Origin: Aptenodytes patagonicus
Lineage: Eukaryota; Chordata; Aves; Sphenisciformes; Spheniscidae
Assembly (NCBI RefSeq): GCF_965638725.1
Contig: NC_134963.1
Coordinates: forward strand, 10,940,501 to 11,004,500
DNA length: 64,000 nt
Reading direction: 5' to 3'
Part shown: one piece after another, positions 33,001-48,000 of the stretch
Numbering within the stretch: position 1 is the stretch's first letter
How the letters are laid out: each line of letters begins with the position of its first letter
The notes under the pieces: generated by a model
What the model saw: the letters and a program-made list of their open reading frames with translations, nothing else
What the model was told of the DNA's origin: nothing
Database searches by the model: none
Position numbers and translations under genes: made by a program

Positions 33001-36000
33001 TGTTGAGTCAAGGAGAAACCACAGATCGTTTGTTAAAGTCATTGATTAGCTGTAGCAGAACTCTAGCAACCGAGTTGCTTGAAAACGTGAGTTCAGGATT
33101 AACCTTTAATCCGCATCCCCCAAACTGTGAAATCCTCTGGCATCTTGTGGTTTCCTGTGAAAGTTTTAATTTTGTCTTTGTATTAAAGGATCAGCCTGCT
33201 AATTCTGGGTTTGATGAACAGCATTTTAATGGTATTTGCCTACCACTTAGATTATTTAGAAATACAATTTTAAGTTTAATGGAAATTTATAGTTGCCTCA
33301 TTAACTATAGCTAAACAAAATAACATTCAACTTCTTAGTTAATTAAAATTGATCTGACCATTATATTTAGCTTCTGTTCTGATTAGTGCTTGACAATTGT
33401 CAGCCAGCTCAGTGGGTGGAAATGTAGAATTAGCTTTTGGTGGCTGCTCTTGGGACATTCCCTGCTCTTTTTGTCCTTTAACTTACTGATGTTTCTTTGT
33501 CATATTTTCATTTGTGTAACATTTTTCCTGTGTTGTCTTCTCTTTCATATACCTCCTCTGCTGTGCTTCCTCATACCTTTCCCACTCTGAGACCAGTTAC
33601 TTGGGGTACCCAGTGGAATTATTTGGGAACGAAAGCTAATAGAAAAATGGGATTAAGTGCTGTTTCTGGGTAGAATGATGCTGGGTGTTCTGGGCTGGCT
33701 GCAGCTGTGTTTTCTTGAGGGAGCTTCAGATGTCACTTTGAAATGCTGAAGCCTCCATTGGTTTGTGTTTTGACGCTCAAATCTGCATTGCAGAGTGGGC
33801 AATAACCACAGTAGCTGAGGTTTGAAGTGGGTGAGTGCAGCCCTTAGATCTGTATGGAGGGAGGTCAGCTCCAGCCCGGACTGTGGCTCTCCCAGCCCAG
33901 CTCTGCCCTCAGATCTCTGTGGGAAGATAGATGGGGTGATACAAGGGTAGGTGCCAAGCATTGCCTTTGCATGAGTGAGAAGAATTTTACATAAAACTGA
34001 GTTAGTGTTATCCTTCAGTATCTGTATGTTTCGTTTGTGCTAATATTTCTTTAGCAATTTAAATAAAAAGATTTCTTCTGACTTAAAACTAACATGTCCT
34101 CTTTTATACACTTTAAAAGAAAACAAATAATACTGCTTCTAACATCTGCTTGGTTTGAGTTTGTGCCCAGGTAGCATTTTGCCTTGTGTATGCTAAACTT
34201 CTAAAACATGTTACAACTTCTTTTAATGTAGGGATGGTCAAAACTGCATTTGTGTTTTCTCTCTGTTGAATTTGTGAAATTTTTTGTTAGGCTTAAATTA
34301 CTCTTTACTGATTAAAATACTGTAACATAAATGTACTCTATTAATGAGATCTTGGAAAAATCTTTCTGAAAGATCTTGCAGGAGTGAGATCCAAGTGCAA
34401 AGACTTAATCAGAGGTATCGTTCCCCCCCCCCCCCCCCCCCCGTTCTGGTAGTAAGCAGATTGGAGAGTAATTGTCCAAGGACGCTATAGTATATGAGTG
34501 CTCATCTGTGTCTTTCTGAGCAATAATGGAGTTGAATGTAATTTTTCTATTGATGTGACAGCTAAAACATGGCAAAGATCAAGTTTCACGGTATAGTACC
34601 TGACACACGTCCATAATGGAAGCTGGTTGAAGAGCTGAAGAGCGCCAGCAGTACTTGAGCTGTTAGAAGGTGTGGGGAATGAGAAAACTACTCTTGAAGG
34701 GTTAAGTGGCTTTTTATAAATGGGTTGGACTTTTATTTGCTGACTTCCGATAGAACTATTAAAATTAGGGGTTTGATATATGAAATTTCTGTTCAGGTAT
34801 TTGTTTTACCATGGAAGAAGAAAGCACAGTATCTCGTACAATGTGGACAAACGCAGCAGTGACTAACATTGGCTGCATTCCTGCCATGTTCGGCTTCAGT
34901 TGAGCAGGGGAATGCTATTCAAAGCATGAGCCATTTGCTCCAGTACACGACAGCCACTGCATCAGCTACTGTGCAAAGGATGAAACAGGTTTTCTGTATG
35001 TGAGGTCAGAATATTTCTGTATGTCTAATTTTTGCTTTTAAGTGTTCTAGGTGCTTGCTCATCAAGTCTTGCACAAGATGTGAAGAAAAAAATGAAACAG
35101 GAGCAGAAGGTTTTTTTAGTGTGACCTGCATTTGGATAGTGCTCATGTGTAGGTTTCCTGTCTCCCTGAATTGTTAGATTCTTGTTTAAGACCATGACCT
35201 TCCTTAGGGCCCTGTAGAGAGCTTCTTCCATGTTAATTTGGTTTTGAAATTAAGAAATGGCGTTAGTTTTTGGAGAGTGGAGTGGTTAAAAATATCTGAT
35301 TTCATAGGTAGGATTTTGTCATCTGTTTGGCGTTAAAGACTATTGCAGTTCCTCGTGTTTTAATTCAGCAACGTATTCTAAATACATACTTGGCATTAAA
35401 TTGTGTATTTTCATTAGATTTGTTTGGGTTGCTCATGTGCTGAAAGTTTAAGGATATGCTTAAATACTATTGAATCCTGTACTAAAAAAAAAAAAAAGAC
35501 AAGATATTAACTTTTTTGTTTTCCTGCAAAGTAGGAACATGTGTTCTCTTTTTGAAAGTAAATGGGCTTGCTAACTAATACTGTTGAAATCTGGCAATTC
35601 TTACTTTCTATTTAATGGTGGCTACAAATTAGCCTTGATTGCACTGACAGTTCTTGAATTGCTGTTATCATGTTTCATCTGAATTCTCTTCTTGTTGAAA
35701 CCTGATCTAAAGAAAATATTAATACAGTTCATGTAAAACTTTGGATTTAAATTTTTCTTTCCTCTGTGGAAAACTCTGATCTCTGTAGAGTATTTGTTGG
35801 TTTTTAGCCGTGCTTTTTTTTTTTTTTTAACACCTACAGTTTATTTGGTCAAAGGGAATACAGCTTCTTTCCCTGGTGATCCTTCTTAAGTGAAAACTGT
35901 TTTGCATAGGAACAAGTATTGGTCCAGACTGATAGGATGTGTACTTTTATAATCCTGAGAATACAGTTGGTTGGAAGAAGAGAGGAACTATTTGACATGC

Positions 36001-39000
36001 TTAGATTTTTTGGGGGGTAATTTTGAGGTAGGCAGCTACCAGGTAATAGCTTAAGATACAGAAGTACTTTCTGGATTACTTTTATCGGTAGTTTTTCTAG
36101 ATCGCTTTTTAGAGGCTTTCCAACAAGCAGCTTTTCCAGAGACTGTCAGAAATGGGAAAAAAAAGAAATGTTCCTGGTATTCAAATACTTCTGATTACCA
36201 GACTGGTCCTTCTAGGGTTGCTGGCACCACTGTGTAGCTCTGAACATCCCAGAGGTGACTCTGAAATGTACTGGAGATCGTATTGGTGAAGGACCAGTAC
36301 AGATGCCTCCTGGGAAGAGAGAGGTGCAGGTAATGCTGAAAACTTGTGAAGACAGAGCTGAGAACCAGATGCTTTACCCTTGTTCAGAATAACCCCAGCT
36401 TTGTGAAGAACTTTAGATGAGCAAGAACAGTATGTGTACATTAGTATGATGTTTTGGAGTATTTAGATGCAATGGAGTATGAGGATCTTGTCGTAAAAGC
36501 TGTGTTTAGAAGAAGGTGAAGGTTTGAGAAGAGGATTGAAGATGGAATCTGGAAGTAGCTAAGCTGAGGTACCCATGTAATTTAAGTGTTTGTGGTGTAT
36601 GTGGGATAATCCATCTGTCCCGACCTGCGTATATGGATTGTAGGGGAGAAAGTACTGTTTGTGATGGTGCTCTTTTCTGGACAGAATTGATGACTTGCTG
36701 AGTATTTCACTACTGATGTTGTCCTTAATGGACTTTTTCTCTGTTGCTGCATTTGTTGGGAGAATTAATATGTTGTGTGAGTGACTGTATTTAAATTCTG
36801 TGTGAGGAATAGTGCTATATTTCTTAGCACCCATGAGCATGTTTCATAAGCAGTGGGGTTTAATGAAACCTGGACTCCAATGGGCTTGTCTCCTATGTCC
36901 CCATACTTCCTCTGCTGTAGCACCCTTGCCTGACACCACTGGTTTAATAAGGCTGCGTCTTCCCCATGTCCCCTCTGTCTGTCCACAATACGTCCTGTGG
37001 CACGAGGAAGCTGGGAGTCCTGCAGGGTCTCGTGCAAGGGTTCGGTTACCCCAGCTCACCACTTCCCTCTGCTGCCAGCTGGGAAGCCACCCCACCGCGG
37101 TGACAGCGCGACACGCAGATGTGCTGGTGGGCTGGCAACTGCTGAACAGTGCAAACCACGTGAGGGTTTCCTGCCCTCTGAAGTTCAAGGTGGTCATCGT
37201 TTCCTTCCCCTATGCTGGCTCTAGGCTTTCTAAAACTTGCACTGCACACTGTATTTTTCTGGTCTTGACTTCTTTCTTAAGCTTGCTTAAAATTGGTTAG
37301 TGAATTTAATTGTGAGGTGTGATTGGCACTTTCACTGAGCCACTTACTGCTCGGGCTTTCTTTAGGGAAAGGGTCAAAAATTTGGTGCTGCACAGGTTTA
37401 GGTCGCTTGTCACTGTTGTACTAAAACACTTAAGTCCCACCTGAGACTGTACAAAACATCTGAAGTCCTGAACAAGGTTGTTAGTGTAGAGGAACTGTAG
37501 GCTTCAATTTTGATTAGAGGGTTCTTGAGTACCCATGGCTTTGGTTTTGTTTGCTCTGAGTGCTTTTTGTGTCAGTGCTATATTTTGCTTTTCCCTTCTG
37601 TCTATTTACTTACTAACATAATATAACATTTTTTTAGGGGGGGGGGAGATGCAAGCCTGTTGCTTAGCTGGTATCCTCACTGCTATGAAAATAAACTTTT
37701 TCAGTCTGGAATGCTGCATTGCCTAATTCACAGTATTCTTTCGGCTTAGTTCAAGTAGCAAGTTTTGTTTTCTGTTTGGTTTTAGCAGTACTGGGGAAAT
37801 ATATTTTTTTCTGTTTCAGTTTTAGGAATAAGCGTCCACATTCATAAAGCACAAAGTCTGTATTTTCTAAGTCTTAGGAAGTCATAACCAGGGTTCCCAT
37901 GCAAGAAGCTCTGATGTTGTTGCTTTGGCTGAATGCCAGGTCTCTTGCACTGCCTTAGCTTTTTTTTGTTTTGACCCCCCCTCCCCGCCCCCCCTTACTG
38001 GCCTTGAGTTTGCCCTCCAGACAAATAGCAGACAATGAATTGCAGTGAATGACACTTGTGAGCAAGGAGAAACTGGGTCAGTTCCAAGCTCGTGCAGAGT
38101 GTAGGTATAATACCGATGAGGGGAAGGAGACTGCCAGCGTTCCTTACCACGCTGTAAAATCTTTTGATGGATGTTGGGTTCATCTAGCATAACTTACTAT
38201 GACAGAACACTAGGTAATACAGAGTGTTCATTAGAGTTATTCATTAAGGATTTACAGTTTTCAACTGGAGTGCTGTCACAATTTTAATTACTTCATGAAA
38301 CTGCATGCTGAGGTCTTGCAGAAAATACCAACAACTCTAATATGTATTATTTATTTATTTTTTGAACTGATGTGTTCCTACCAAATGGGATTATAACTCC
38401 AGAATCTCTAATTTTCAGGATCTGGAATTAAGTTTGAGAATAGGTATGGGTTGCGTTTGGCTCTGTACATAGCACAGGGCCCTTTTGGTTTCCTGGGCTC
38501 TGTGCCGTTGTGCTTTCATAGCCTCCTGTGCACGCTCAGGCCATGACCAATGAAAGCTACCTGACCTAAGTATCATGCTTAGGCACATTTTCAGTAGCAC
38601 AGGTGAACGGCTGAGCATTGTATCTAATGTGGAGCTGAACGTGAAAACAGAGCGCTGTGTTCTTCTGTAGGCTTTTAATTTGAAGAACAGTAAACAGAAC
38701 TAATTTTATTGGGGAACTTTAATAAACTTAATCTATGGAATGGATAATTGTCTGATGGTGACTTGTGAGCTTGACAAACAGTTTTCTTCTCTGAAAATAA
38801 GGTGGTGTTATCATAGTCTGTTTTTCTCCTACTGCGGCTTTGTTTTAAAGTACTGTATGTGCTCACTCTGCTACATTGAATGCAGCAGTGGGTGGGGTAA
38901 GGATAAATCTGAAAACATGTAATGGAAGTAAGATTCACCAAGTGACATAAAGAAACCTGCTGGGAGATGAATGGATAGCGAAAACTTCTCCGCGATCTGG

Positions 39001-42000
39001 AGCTGAGGGGAAATACCACTTAGGTATGGCTTCACTTGCCTGAGAGCAGAGCCTTTGCGTGGGATCAGTGATACCTCAGAGACAAGTTAAAAACAAGAAA
39101 ACCTGTTCAAAGACTGTGTCAGAACATCCTCAAGTTTGTAGTCAGCTTATCTGTCACTGAAAACCCTTTGTTCAGCAACAGGCTTCTGGCCACCAGGAGC
39201 AGAGGCTGGGCAGGACTGCCCTGCTGTTTACAAGCTGGCAGACTGTCAGCAATTCTGTGTGAGGTATGGTACCTGCTCCGGTGAACTTCAGCAGTGGACT
39301 CGAGAGAAACCCAAGTTATGAAACCTGCTTTTCAAGTGCAGAGGACTAGCTTATGGACAGTTTTTTTCACGTGTCTCCTGAGGATTAAAATCAGAGAACC
39401 ATTGTGGTATTGTTGTATTTGGAATATTAAGAATATTTCAAAGTTTCTGTTACTTCAGTAAATACGAGTCTAGAGAAATATTGGTTACGCTATGCTTCCT
39501 CTTGAGCGTAAATATTAGATATGGAGCTGCATGTGTGTTTGATGGTTAGGGTGTGGTGTTTCTTTTGTTGTTGTTTTGTTTCTGATGCTTGTTTGCAGGC
39601 ATTTATTGAGCACTGATACAGAGTAAAATCTCCAGGAGCTAAGGAGTTAGGGGGTTAGGCTTCTGGCTGAAGATGCTAGGATCTGATCATGCTTGTATAG
39701 TTTAGCATGGGGCAGGATATATAGAAATGGTGATTTAAGAAAAAAAAAAAATTCAATTTTAGTAAACTTAAATGTGTTAAAATATGAAAGGATAGTGTAA
39801 CATGTACATACAGGTCTTAAGTATGTAAGTTCAGTATTATAAAATATAAGAAAGACCTGTTGGACAAGTTAAAATCTGAATAAGAAGAGTTACTGGCCTA
39901 AGCACCTGTAGTTAAGAGTTTTTGTTAATGCTTAATCGGCTTTTGATAGCTGTAATTGCCTCTTGAAATCTGAACAGAATATTTTCTTACAGGTTGGTTC
40001 ATCTGGTTTGGGACAATGAGTGACTTACACTGAGAAAGCAGGAAGTTTTTTTTGTCTTCTGTTTTCCTTCAGTCTGTAAATAAAAATGATGCCAGAGGAT
40101 CTACCAGATCCAGTCTTGAGAAATATGACCAAAATAAGCGAAGTACACGTGAGGTACACACAAAACTGCCATTGTTCGTTAAAAGCTTACGCACAAAGCC
40201 AAACCATGTACTTCAAGCTTATCTTTTCCAATACATACATTTCAGTTAGAGTAATAGCTTATAATTGAAATAACATTAAATGCTGGGTTTGTGCATTTAA
40301 TCAAATTTCAATTTCCATACAAATGAAGCTCAGCAGACAAGAACAAAGAATTAGTGTGGCAAATGAAAAGTGGCATTTCCTTGTATTAAAAGCTAAAATA
40401 GATTCAAATCTATACTAGCTATGTAAATGCTAAAACCTAACATGCATCCATAGTCTTAGTTACCAAAAGAATATCTTAATGTATCAGAATTTACTACTGG
40501 TGAATCTCTTTAATAAAGAGAAATTAAATCATTGCAACTAGAAGAACCCGAACTTTCATAATCAGTGATTGCAGTCACTGAGTTTACTCTATGTATCAAA
40601 GCATGCTCCTGAATTGAGACTTATATTTTAGAGGCTTTAGTTTAGAGCTCTGGCTCCTCATCTGTATTGTTTCATGCATTTACCCACCTCTTAAACTGTG
40701 AATTGACAAGGCATTGAGTTTTTTGTAGCACTAGTGGTTTATGTATCAGAGTTAGGAACACATGGTTTATTAGTAAGGGGAATCTTCTGTCTGTCAGGGA
40801 TACATTTCTACCTTAGAAGAGATTGGGCTTTCTAGTCTTCCTTTTTCCACTGGTTCCTGTAGTGGTAAACTTCAGTGTCTTGGAAATACACGGCTGAAAT
40901 TTAGATTTTGAAAACTTTGTGTTCACCTAATGTTTTACAGGAGGTGTCTATTATGTGTACCTGAGACAGGGCCTCTGGCATTTTTATTGGATGTAGCATT
41001 TTTTTGGGCTGAATTCCTTTTGTATCTCTGTCTTGAATTGAGGGAGGATAAATAATCCTGTGAAGACAGTATCAAAGCATTCTCATTCACGCACCAGCTT
41101 ATCTTTGCAGAAGTGTTTTGATGGGTAAATAGTGCTTGTAGACTAGAGAGGTGCTTTTCTGAGGTTCATGGGCAGTTGGCTTCTGTCACTTGGCAGAAAT
41201 TTTTATAGCTTGCTGGTTTTTGCCCATTCACGAGAGCTATTTCCACCCCTGCTGCTTCTCTTACCCCTGTGGTGGTGTGACCTGGTACAGCTCTTCGTGG
41301 GTCAGAGCTGTGACTGGTCAGTAATCAAAGCTTTTCTTACAGTATGGAGGTGAAGGTCCCAGCTCTGTTCGCAGGGCAGCTGCTGGTAGCACAGGGCTGA
41401 AACTAGCTGTTCTGCCTGTGAGGAGACGTGTGTAATCCCAGCATATCAGAAAATGTCTTCTATTAGAGCTAATATTTAAAAAAATAAATTAAACACATTA
41501 GTAGATGTTCTAGCTTCATTGGCAGACAACTATTATGAGACCCCAATTCCACATTAATTGATGCTGGATCTGTACAACTATATTTCTGCTGAATTAGTTG
41601 GAGCATGCAATCTTTCTGGTTGCAGGGGGACAAACTGTAGCTGATCTGACTTAAAATTAATGTGGACAGACAATAGCTTCATTTGATCTGAAGCTTGTTG
41701 TTTCAAAGCCAACTCATCAAATTCATTCAGAAAACTGAACTAGCAAGATGAACTTGTACCGAATCAACACTTTCTCGTGTGCCTATTACAGTCTTGGTTT
41801 GATATTGGAAGCTCTAAAATGAGATTTAATGTGTTGAAAAGTAGTCTCAGATACTGGATATAGATCCTCACTGCCTTTCTTTCAAATAAAACAATTATTG
41901 AGTAACTAATTATCCCTTATCTCTTGCATAACAAAGGGGAAAATGAATAAGAAATTAGTTCCAGTCTGAATGCAAGTAGGAGGTGTCCTAGTCCAAATGC

Positions 42001-45000
42001 ATGTCTGAAAGACTTAAAATGAAGCAGAAAATACAGGTTGCAGGTAGTGTAACGCCCAGGGCAGCATGCTGACCAAGTGCACATCTGCTGCAGGAAGGAT
42101 GCACTGTGACTTCCCAGCACTTGGGCTCCAGAAGGAAAACATTCTCAATTACACGGAAAGATTATACGAGATGATTAAACCTGAAAGGGCTTCCTGGATC
42201 ATTTTATAATGGCAAAAAGGTGTTTGTTTTATGAAACATGTGAAGCTGGCTGGAAATTAAAGCAGGGTGGGTGGGTGTGTATTTTATTCATCTGTCACGA
42301 AGTCCTTCCTGTGGATAATGCTTGTTGTAAATGTCTATTTTGAGTACTTAGCAGAAAATCTGGAAATTAGCGTGCTGTAAAGAAAATTTAAAAAGCTAGT
42401 TGAGCCCTGTGTTGAAATACGTGATGAGTGCTGGGAAGCACCTGGCATTTAACATGTAATTGGAAAAATCTTTGGAACAAAAAGCTTTCTGTAAGAGTGT
42501 AAGCAACCACCTTGAAAACTTAGTTTTTTCCTGTATGAAACCTAGATTTTTCTGTTAGTCAAAAATCTTGTCTGTTTTGTCACTGACTAACTTAGAAAAA
42601 TAATATTTGGCAGCTGAAGGAGATGAAGACTTCTTGTTTGTGTGGCACTGTTTAAATTTATTTATAATCTTGCCTGTTATTTGTGGTGTTTGATTAATTA
42701 AGTTTCCAACTGTTTTGTAAGTTTTCTTTTAAATTTCAAATTACAGGTCCACGACTAGCTTTGGCAAGACTTCTTTCAGGTGAGTGACTCGTGGGCAGGT
42801 TACATTATCTAATACTGTGTCCCAACAAATTGGTATTGGGTTTTTTGGCCTTCACTTGACAGTAAGTTTTATCTTGGGTTATATATTAAGCTTGTAGAAC
42901 AAGGTCTACATGGTCTGAACCTGATTTCAATTTTTCTTCTCTTTTTATATGAAGTTAAGGAGTTTCTTGCTCCATCTGGCCAATTTGTAGCTCTTAATAA
43001 ACTGTTGCTAGAGATAACAGGTGACGTGTTACCAGAGAATGCATTGTTATTAATTGTTGATATTTCTGAAAGACAAATGTTCGTTCAGGTAGGAGTGTGC
43101 TGGTGAACTGGCAGGTTGCTTGGGTTTTCGGGAAGAAACACGGTGGTGGTGTGAAAGCGTGGAAGCGCAGTCAGGACAGCTGACTTCTGCTCATAGGCTC
43201 ATCTTATCTGTAGCCTTTGGCAAGCTATGTAATTTTTCTGTACTTTGTTGTAACCACTGGCAGAAGGATGCAGTGGTTAGCGAGATTGTTGAGGGTTAAC
43301 ATTCTAGAAGTGCTTTGAGACAATAAAGTGAAGAGACTGTATAATGACACCTTGCTGCTTGAAGTGTTTTTATGTTCTCACACTGCTTGAACTTCGTGAT
43401 GTTTTGTAAGTTTATATCATGTACAGTGCAAGAACTGCAATTGCTGCTATTTCAGTGTTTTACATGCCTCCCTTCTTCCCAGCAAATGCCAGATGAATTT
43501 AATTGCTCTAAAATGAGATTTCAGTCTACTAAATTTTGTTCTGTAGCATAGCAAAGACTGCATCTGATCCTTAAAAGAAAAAGAAGCCTTTTGTGTTAGA
43601 ATTTCATATGTGAATCATAATACTGCTAATGTAACTTGTCACATTGTACGTGAATGCTGGAGGTGGTTGCATTTCCATTTTTTCGCTTCTAGGCAGTTGT
43701 TGATGCCGTTAGCTAATGTCGTATCGGTGCCTCTGCTGCAACAGCTGCTTGCTTGTAGCTGAACTTGTGCCATTACGTATTTTCAAACAATATTGAGAAT
43801 ACAAAATGTTTCTGCTTTAACAGCTGGTGGAAAATACGTGGCTTTAGTGCTGCTGGGAGGTAATGGTTTAAGATACTTTCATGCTCATCCTTCCTTGCTG
43901 TGAGTTACCATCAATAGCTATGAACAGTGTGGGATATCTGACTTTAGGGACAGAAGTGGGACTGGTATTTTTGAAACTTTGCTGTTCTTTTGAAGAACTG
44001 GAAATCTTATATGGGTGAAGAAACAGTTTTTATTTACTACACTCCTGGAAAGTACAAAGTCTGACCATGTGTTCAGTGATTACTTGCATTTCAGGAAAGA
44101 TGGATGGTTACATTGTGTTGTACTGGTGTTCCCTACTGCTCATACTTCATGAATCCTGTTCTGCTGCTGGTGGCGTGACTTGCCTTTTCTGCAGTAAAGA
44201 GACAGGCTTGAAATGTTTTCATTTTAATGCTGTTTTGACTTAAAAATAGGCTACTGAAATGAAATGCTTGACAGGATTGTGGAGACTAGCACCTATCCTG
44301 TGCATCCTCACCTCTCCCAAATTTCTCTGTTCCTTGGCCGAGTATCTCACAGGTTCATTATAGGCTTCCATCTATCTTTATGTCTCTATCTTACCTCTGA
44401 AGGCTCCTGCCCTGGCTAGCTGATGTGCTGTGCTGTGGGAGTCTTGAGCCCGGTGGGCAGGGCTGTGCACGGCTCATGGGGCTGAGGGCATGGTGTCGGC
44501 AGGCGGCCCTTGCGCGCTCCAGGCTGTGCTGCTGAGCTGCCTGCCCACTGCCGTATCTTGTCCGGATGACAGCCCACCGGTATGCGTATGTTGGGGCCTG
44601 AGTGGAAATCTGTACTCCATCAATGGCAAGGGGTGTCTGAAAGAGCTGATCTTAAGCATCAGTCCTCAAGGAGGCCATCAGCTATGTCCAAACCTACCCT
44701 GAGCACAAGTGAGAGAGGCGGTTAGATTTTCTCAGATGATTGTATCTTGTTTCTCTTTGTGCTAAACCACAATAGACAGCATGTAGAAGCAAAACAATTC
44801 AGATGAAATTCTTCCAGAAACTGCACAATGATTTAGGTAGTTCAATAACACGTGGGGATACGGGCCCTGGGTTAGGATGGCTCAGGAGGTGTTATTGGCA
44901 GTGTTTGCAGAATATGGAGATTTTCATTTCACAGTATTTCTTTTAGTGTCACTTTTTTCCCCTCTGCAATAGAATTGCGTAGCAGTTCGTGTTCCTTGGT

Positions 45001-48000
45001 CTGAAATAATTAGTGCATCTGACATAGCATGGTTTCCATTGGGAACAATTGTTCAGCTGGTTTGAGTGGTGTTTTAATAGAAATGTTTTGTACTCTTCCA
45101 TGTATCCACATTCTTCAGAGAGGAGTGTCATACAGGAAGTAATGACATTACGGCATGTAACTGGCATTTTTTTTTAATGCCCATAATATTGGGATGGAGT
45201 CATCCTTTTATCTGAACCAGTCATATGTAATTGTACATAAAATAGTAATAGCTGTATGAAATTGTAGAGAGACAAAAGTATTCTTTACTGTTTTTCCCAT
45301 GTGTACATTGGCTTGTAGTGGATGCTGCCTGCGAAACTAGAGGGCTGCAGAATAGCTTTCTTCACAGGGTGTGTGTGTGACTTCCATTAAAATCAAGCAG
45401 TAAAAAAATTAAGAGTTTATTTAAAGTATCAAATTTTGAATTGAATTTTGCCATAACTGCAGGTGGATGCAGTGGAAACCTGGAGCTGGGGTGAGGATAA
45501 CCTTTCACGTGTTAAAATATCTACTACAGGCTCCAGTGTAAATTCTGTACTTGAAACCGCGATAGTAGCGCGCAGTGGAAGGTTTCTTAGAAAGTTCTGA
45601 CATTGCGCAAAAGTGGTGAAAGAAGCTGCAATGATTTACTGAAGAGTTGACGCTTTCCTGTGAACTTGAAATTTGAATAGTTTTAACTTCAGCTTGAGGT
45701 TTTGTGTTTGTTTGTTTTGGTCGTGTCCCCGTCCCGTCCCCCCCGTCCCCCGTCCCGTCCCAACTTAAAGATAGATTTTTAAATTTTCTCACTTGCTACA
45801 TTGGGCAAGTGAAGCTTAACCTTTTATTTCCCTAATCAGGGGGAATAAAAGGTTTTATTCCCCCTTTCCCTCTTTGGGCTACATAAATTACTTCAGTTTT
45901 TGTTCTGGGTGGGGGGAAATAATTATGACCTGAGCTGGTAGACTGATTTTTTTTTTTTTTTTTTTACATTTCCACTGTACTCATTCACTGTTAGCTGTTT
46001 GGACTGAGTAAAACTCTAAATGGGTGAAAGTACTCTTGTCTTGCTGTAAGGTCTGTTGTTGCCGTCAGTAGTCTGTCAGGTCTGTGTGAGTTCTTAGCCA
46101 TTTTGTGACCTGAATGTTTGCTCTGAGTAGGTGGTTGCTAAGAGGATGTGCCCACTTCTGTTTTTCTAGAAAAGCAGGTCTGTGATTTGAAGAGGAACCA
46201 GTACTAGAACTGGATTTTAGTCTAACATAAAATTAGAAGCCTGTTATCAATATCCTATACCAATTACTAGGTGTAGGGGCACAGCTTTTATTGAGAGTGC
46301 ATGATGACTGGTTTTATTATGCCTGGTCATGTTGTCTGAAAACTTAAATGTGACCTCTGTCTTGATTTACTTAGACGTGTTTCAAGAAGGTAACAACTGT
46401 AATTACAGCTCTTTTCTTAGGTTGTAAACTGTGGATGGGAGAATACATACCTGTATTTTAAATTTTCTTTTAGAGGTTTCTCCCTGCAAAACAGTCACCT
46501 GCTTGATTCTTTCAAAATCAGGGATGAGTGTGTTTTACTTTAAAAAAAACCAACAAACCAAACCCAAGTGTTTTAAAGGTGCTTGTTCTCTAGACATAGC
46601 TTATCTGGGATTATTGTAGCTCCCTGAGAGGAAAACGTGCTAAATTGTTCAAAAACACTGGTTGGAAAATTGACAGCCACCACCCAGAAGAAAGATGGAC
46701 GGTGATGGTCTGGTGTGAAAGTGAGCCTATGGATGCTAATGGCGACTTGCAGACCTGCCATCTGTAAACAAGCTTAGAATTGTTCACTTGTGTAGACAGA
46801 TTCCCCCCCCCCGCAAAATGTTTTGAGGGACACAAAATGAAGCTGAATTATTAGGTTCTGGCATTTGATAGATGGAATTGATATAAAAAAGCTTTGAAAA
46901 AAATTGTACTTTTTATAATGCTAATTAGGTTTGACAGTATAATGATGGCAAGTAGGCAGTACTCTTGCAGAAGCAGGAACTACATGTTTGCAGATATTGA
47001 CAGTTTCTTGTAAAGGATGTGTTCGTATGGAGAAATTCTACAAAAGAGCTTAAGCTAGAAAGTGAAAACAGGTTCATGGATATAGAAATTGTTTTACAAA
47101 TAGTTCTATGAAATGGTTCTAAATCAGGCTGGACGTTTGTGCAAGTCTAGCAGGTCCTGGCATACATAGTGATTGGAGTGGAAATAGGATTCTCAATTTA
47201 TTGTGTAATCTAGCACTTAACTACCATAGCATGTTTTTGTTGAACTTTGGTTCTGAGAAAAGTGAACAAGTCGTCCTCAGTGCCCCACAAGAAGTAAATG
47301 GGTAACGTATGGTGATAGCTGCTCACATAGTATCTTTATCAGGAAGTTTTTTACTATGGATGTTTGAGAGAATTATTTCCCAAGCACTGGAATCTGGCCC
47401 TCCTGTGTATTAAAACCACAAACGTGAAGTTTAAAACACAGAAGCGGTCTGAAATGAAGCAGTTTTTAACAGGCTGAGTTATCCAGAGGTTTTGTCCATT
47501 ACGCTTCAGTGATATGTTACATGACGGGTGATTAATGTGTACAAACTTGCAAGAATAAATAACACTTCAAACAAAGCACAACTTTCTTCTTCTTTCCTAG
47601 AGCTCCGCTGTACCCCAGGGCAGTTTGCGTGTCGGAGTGGTACCATCCAGTGCATCCCTTCAAATTGGCAGTGTGATGGATGGCCCACCTGTGAGGATGA
47701 GAGTGATGAAGTTGACTGTCCGGGTAAGTAAAGCTGAGAAGACTGCTCATCCCAGTGTCAGCTTGTTTTGCAGCAGTACTTTGACTCTTTAAGATCGCTT
47801 GCTTATTTTTATTTGAAAGTGGAGATTGTTTGGTAGAATCGTACCCATTATTAACAAACTTTGAGTTGGTGTCTCTTAATTTTGTGCAACTAATGCTACA
47901 AACAGTTTTTTGCTTGTCTGAATTATCCTTTGATTCTTACAGTCTGAGTAGGTATCCTGGAGATGAGGAGAGTTTGTAATCTAAAAAGAGACTTTCATGG

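Larger units (their letters stand above)
26677..47600 (+). other. DGCR2 intron 1 (about 20.9 kb)
   Basis: This large first intron is AT-rich past the CpG island. It holds a candidate microexon, an old CR1 fragment and several homopolymer runs (20 C at 34423-34442; C/G runs near 37976-37995 and 45727-45762; T runs near 35815 and 45949). It also holds a hairpin at 31511-31539. Most of it shows nothing recognisable. AT-rich, low-repeat stretches such as 30450-30900 and 40250-40650 could be regulatory, but this is unproven. Confidence 0.8.
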
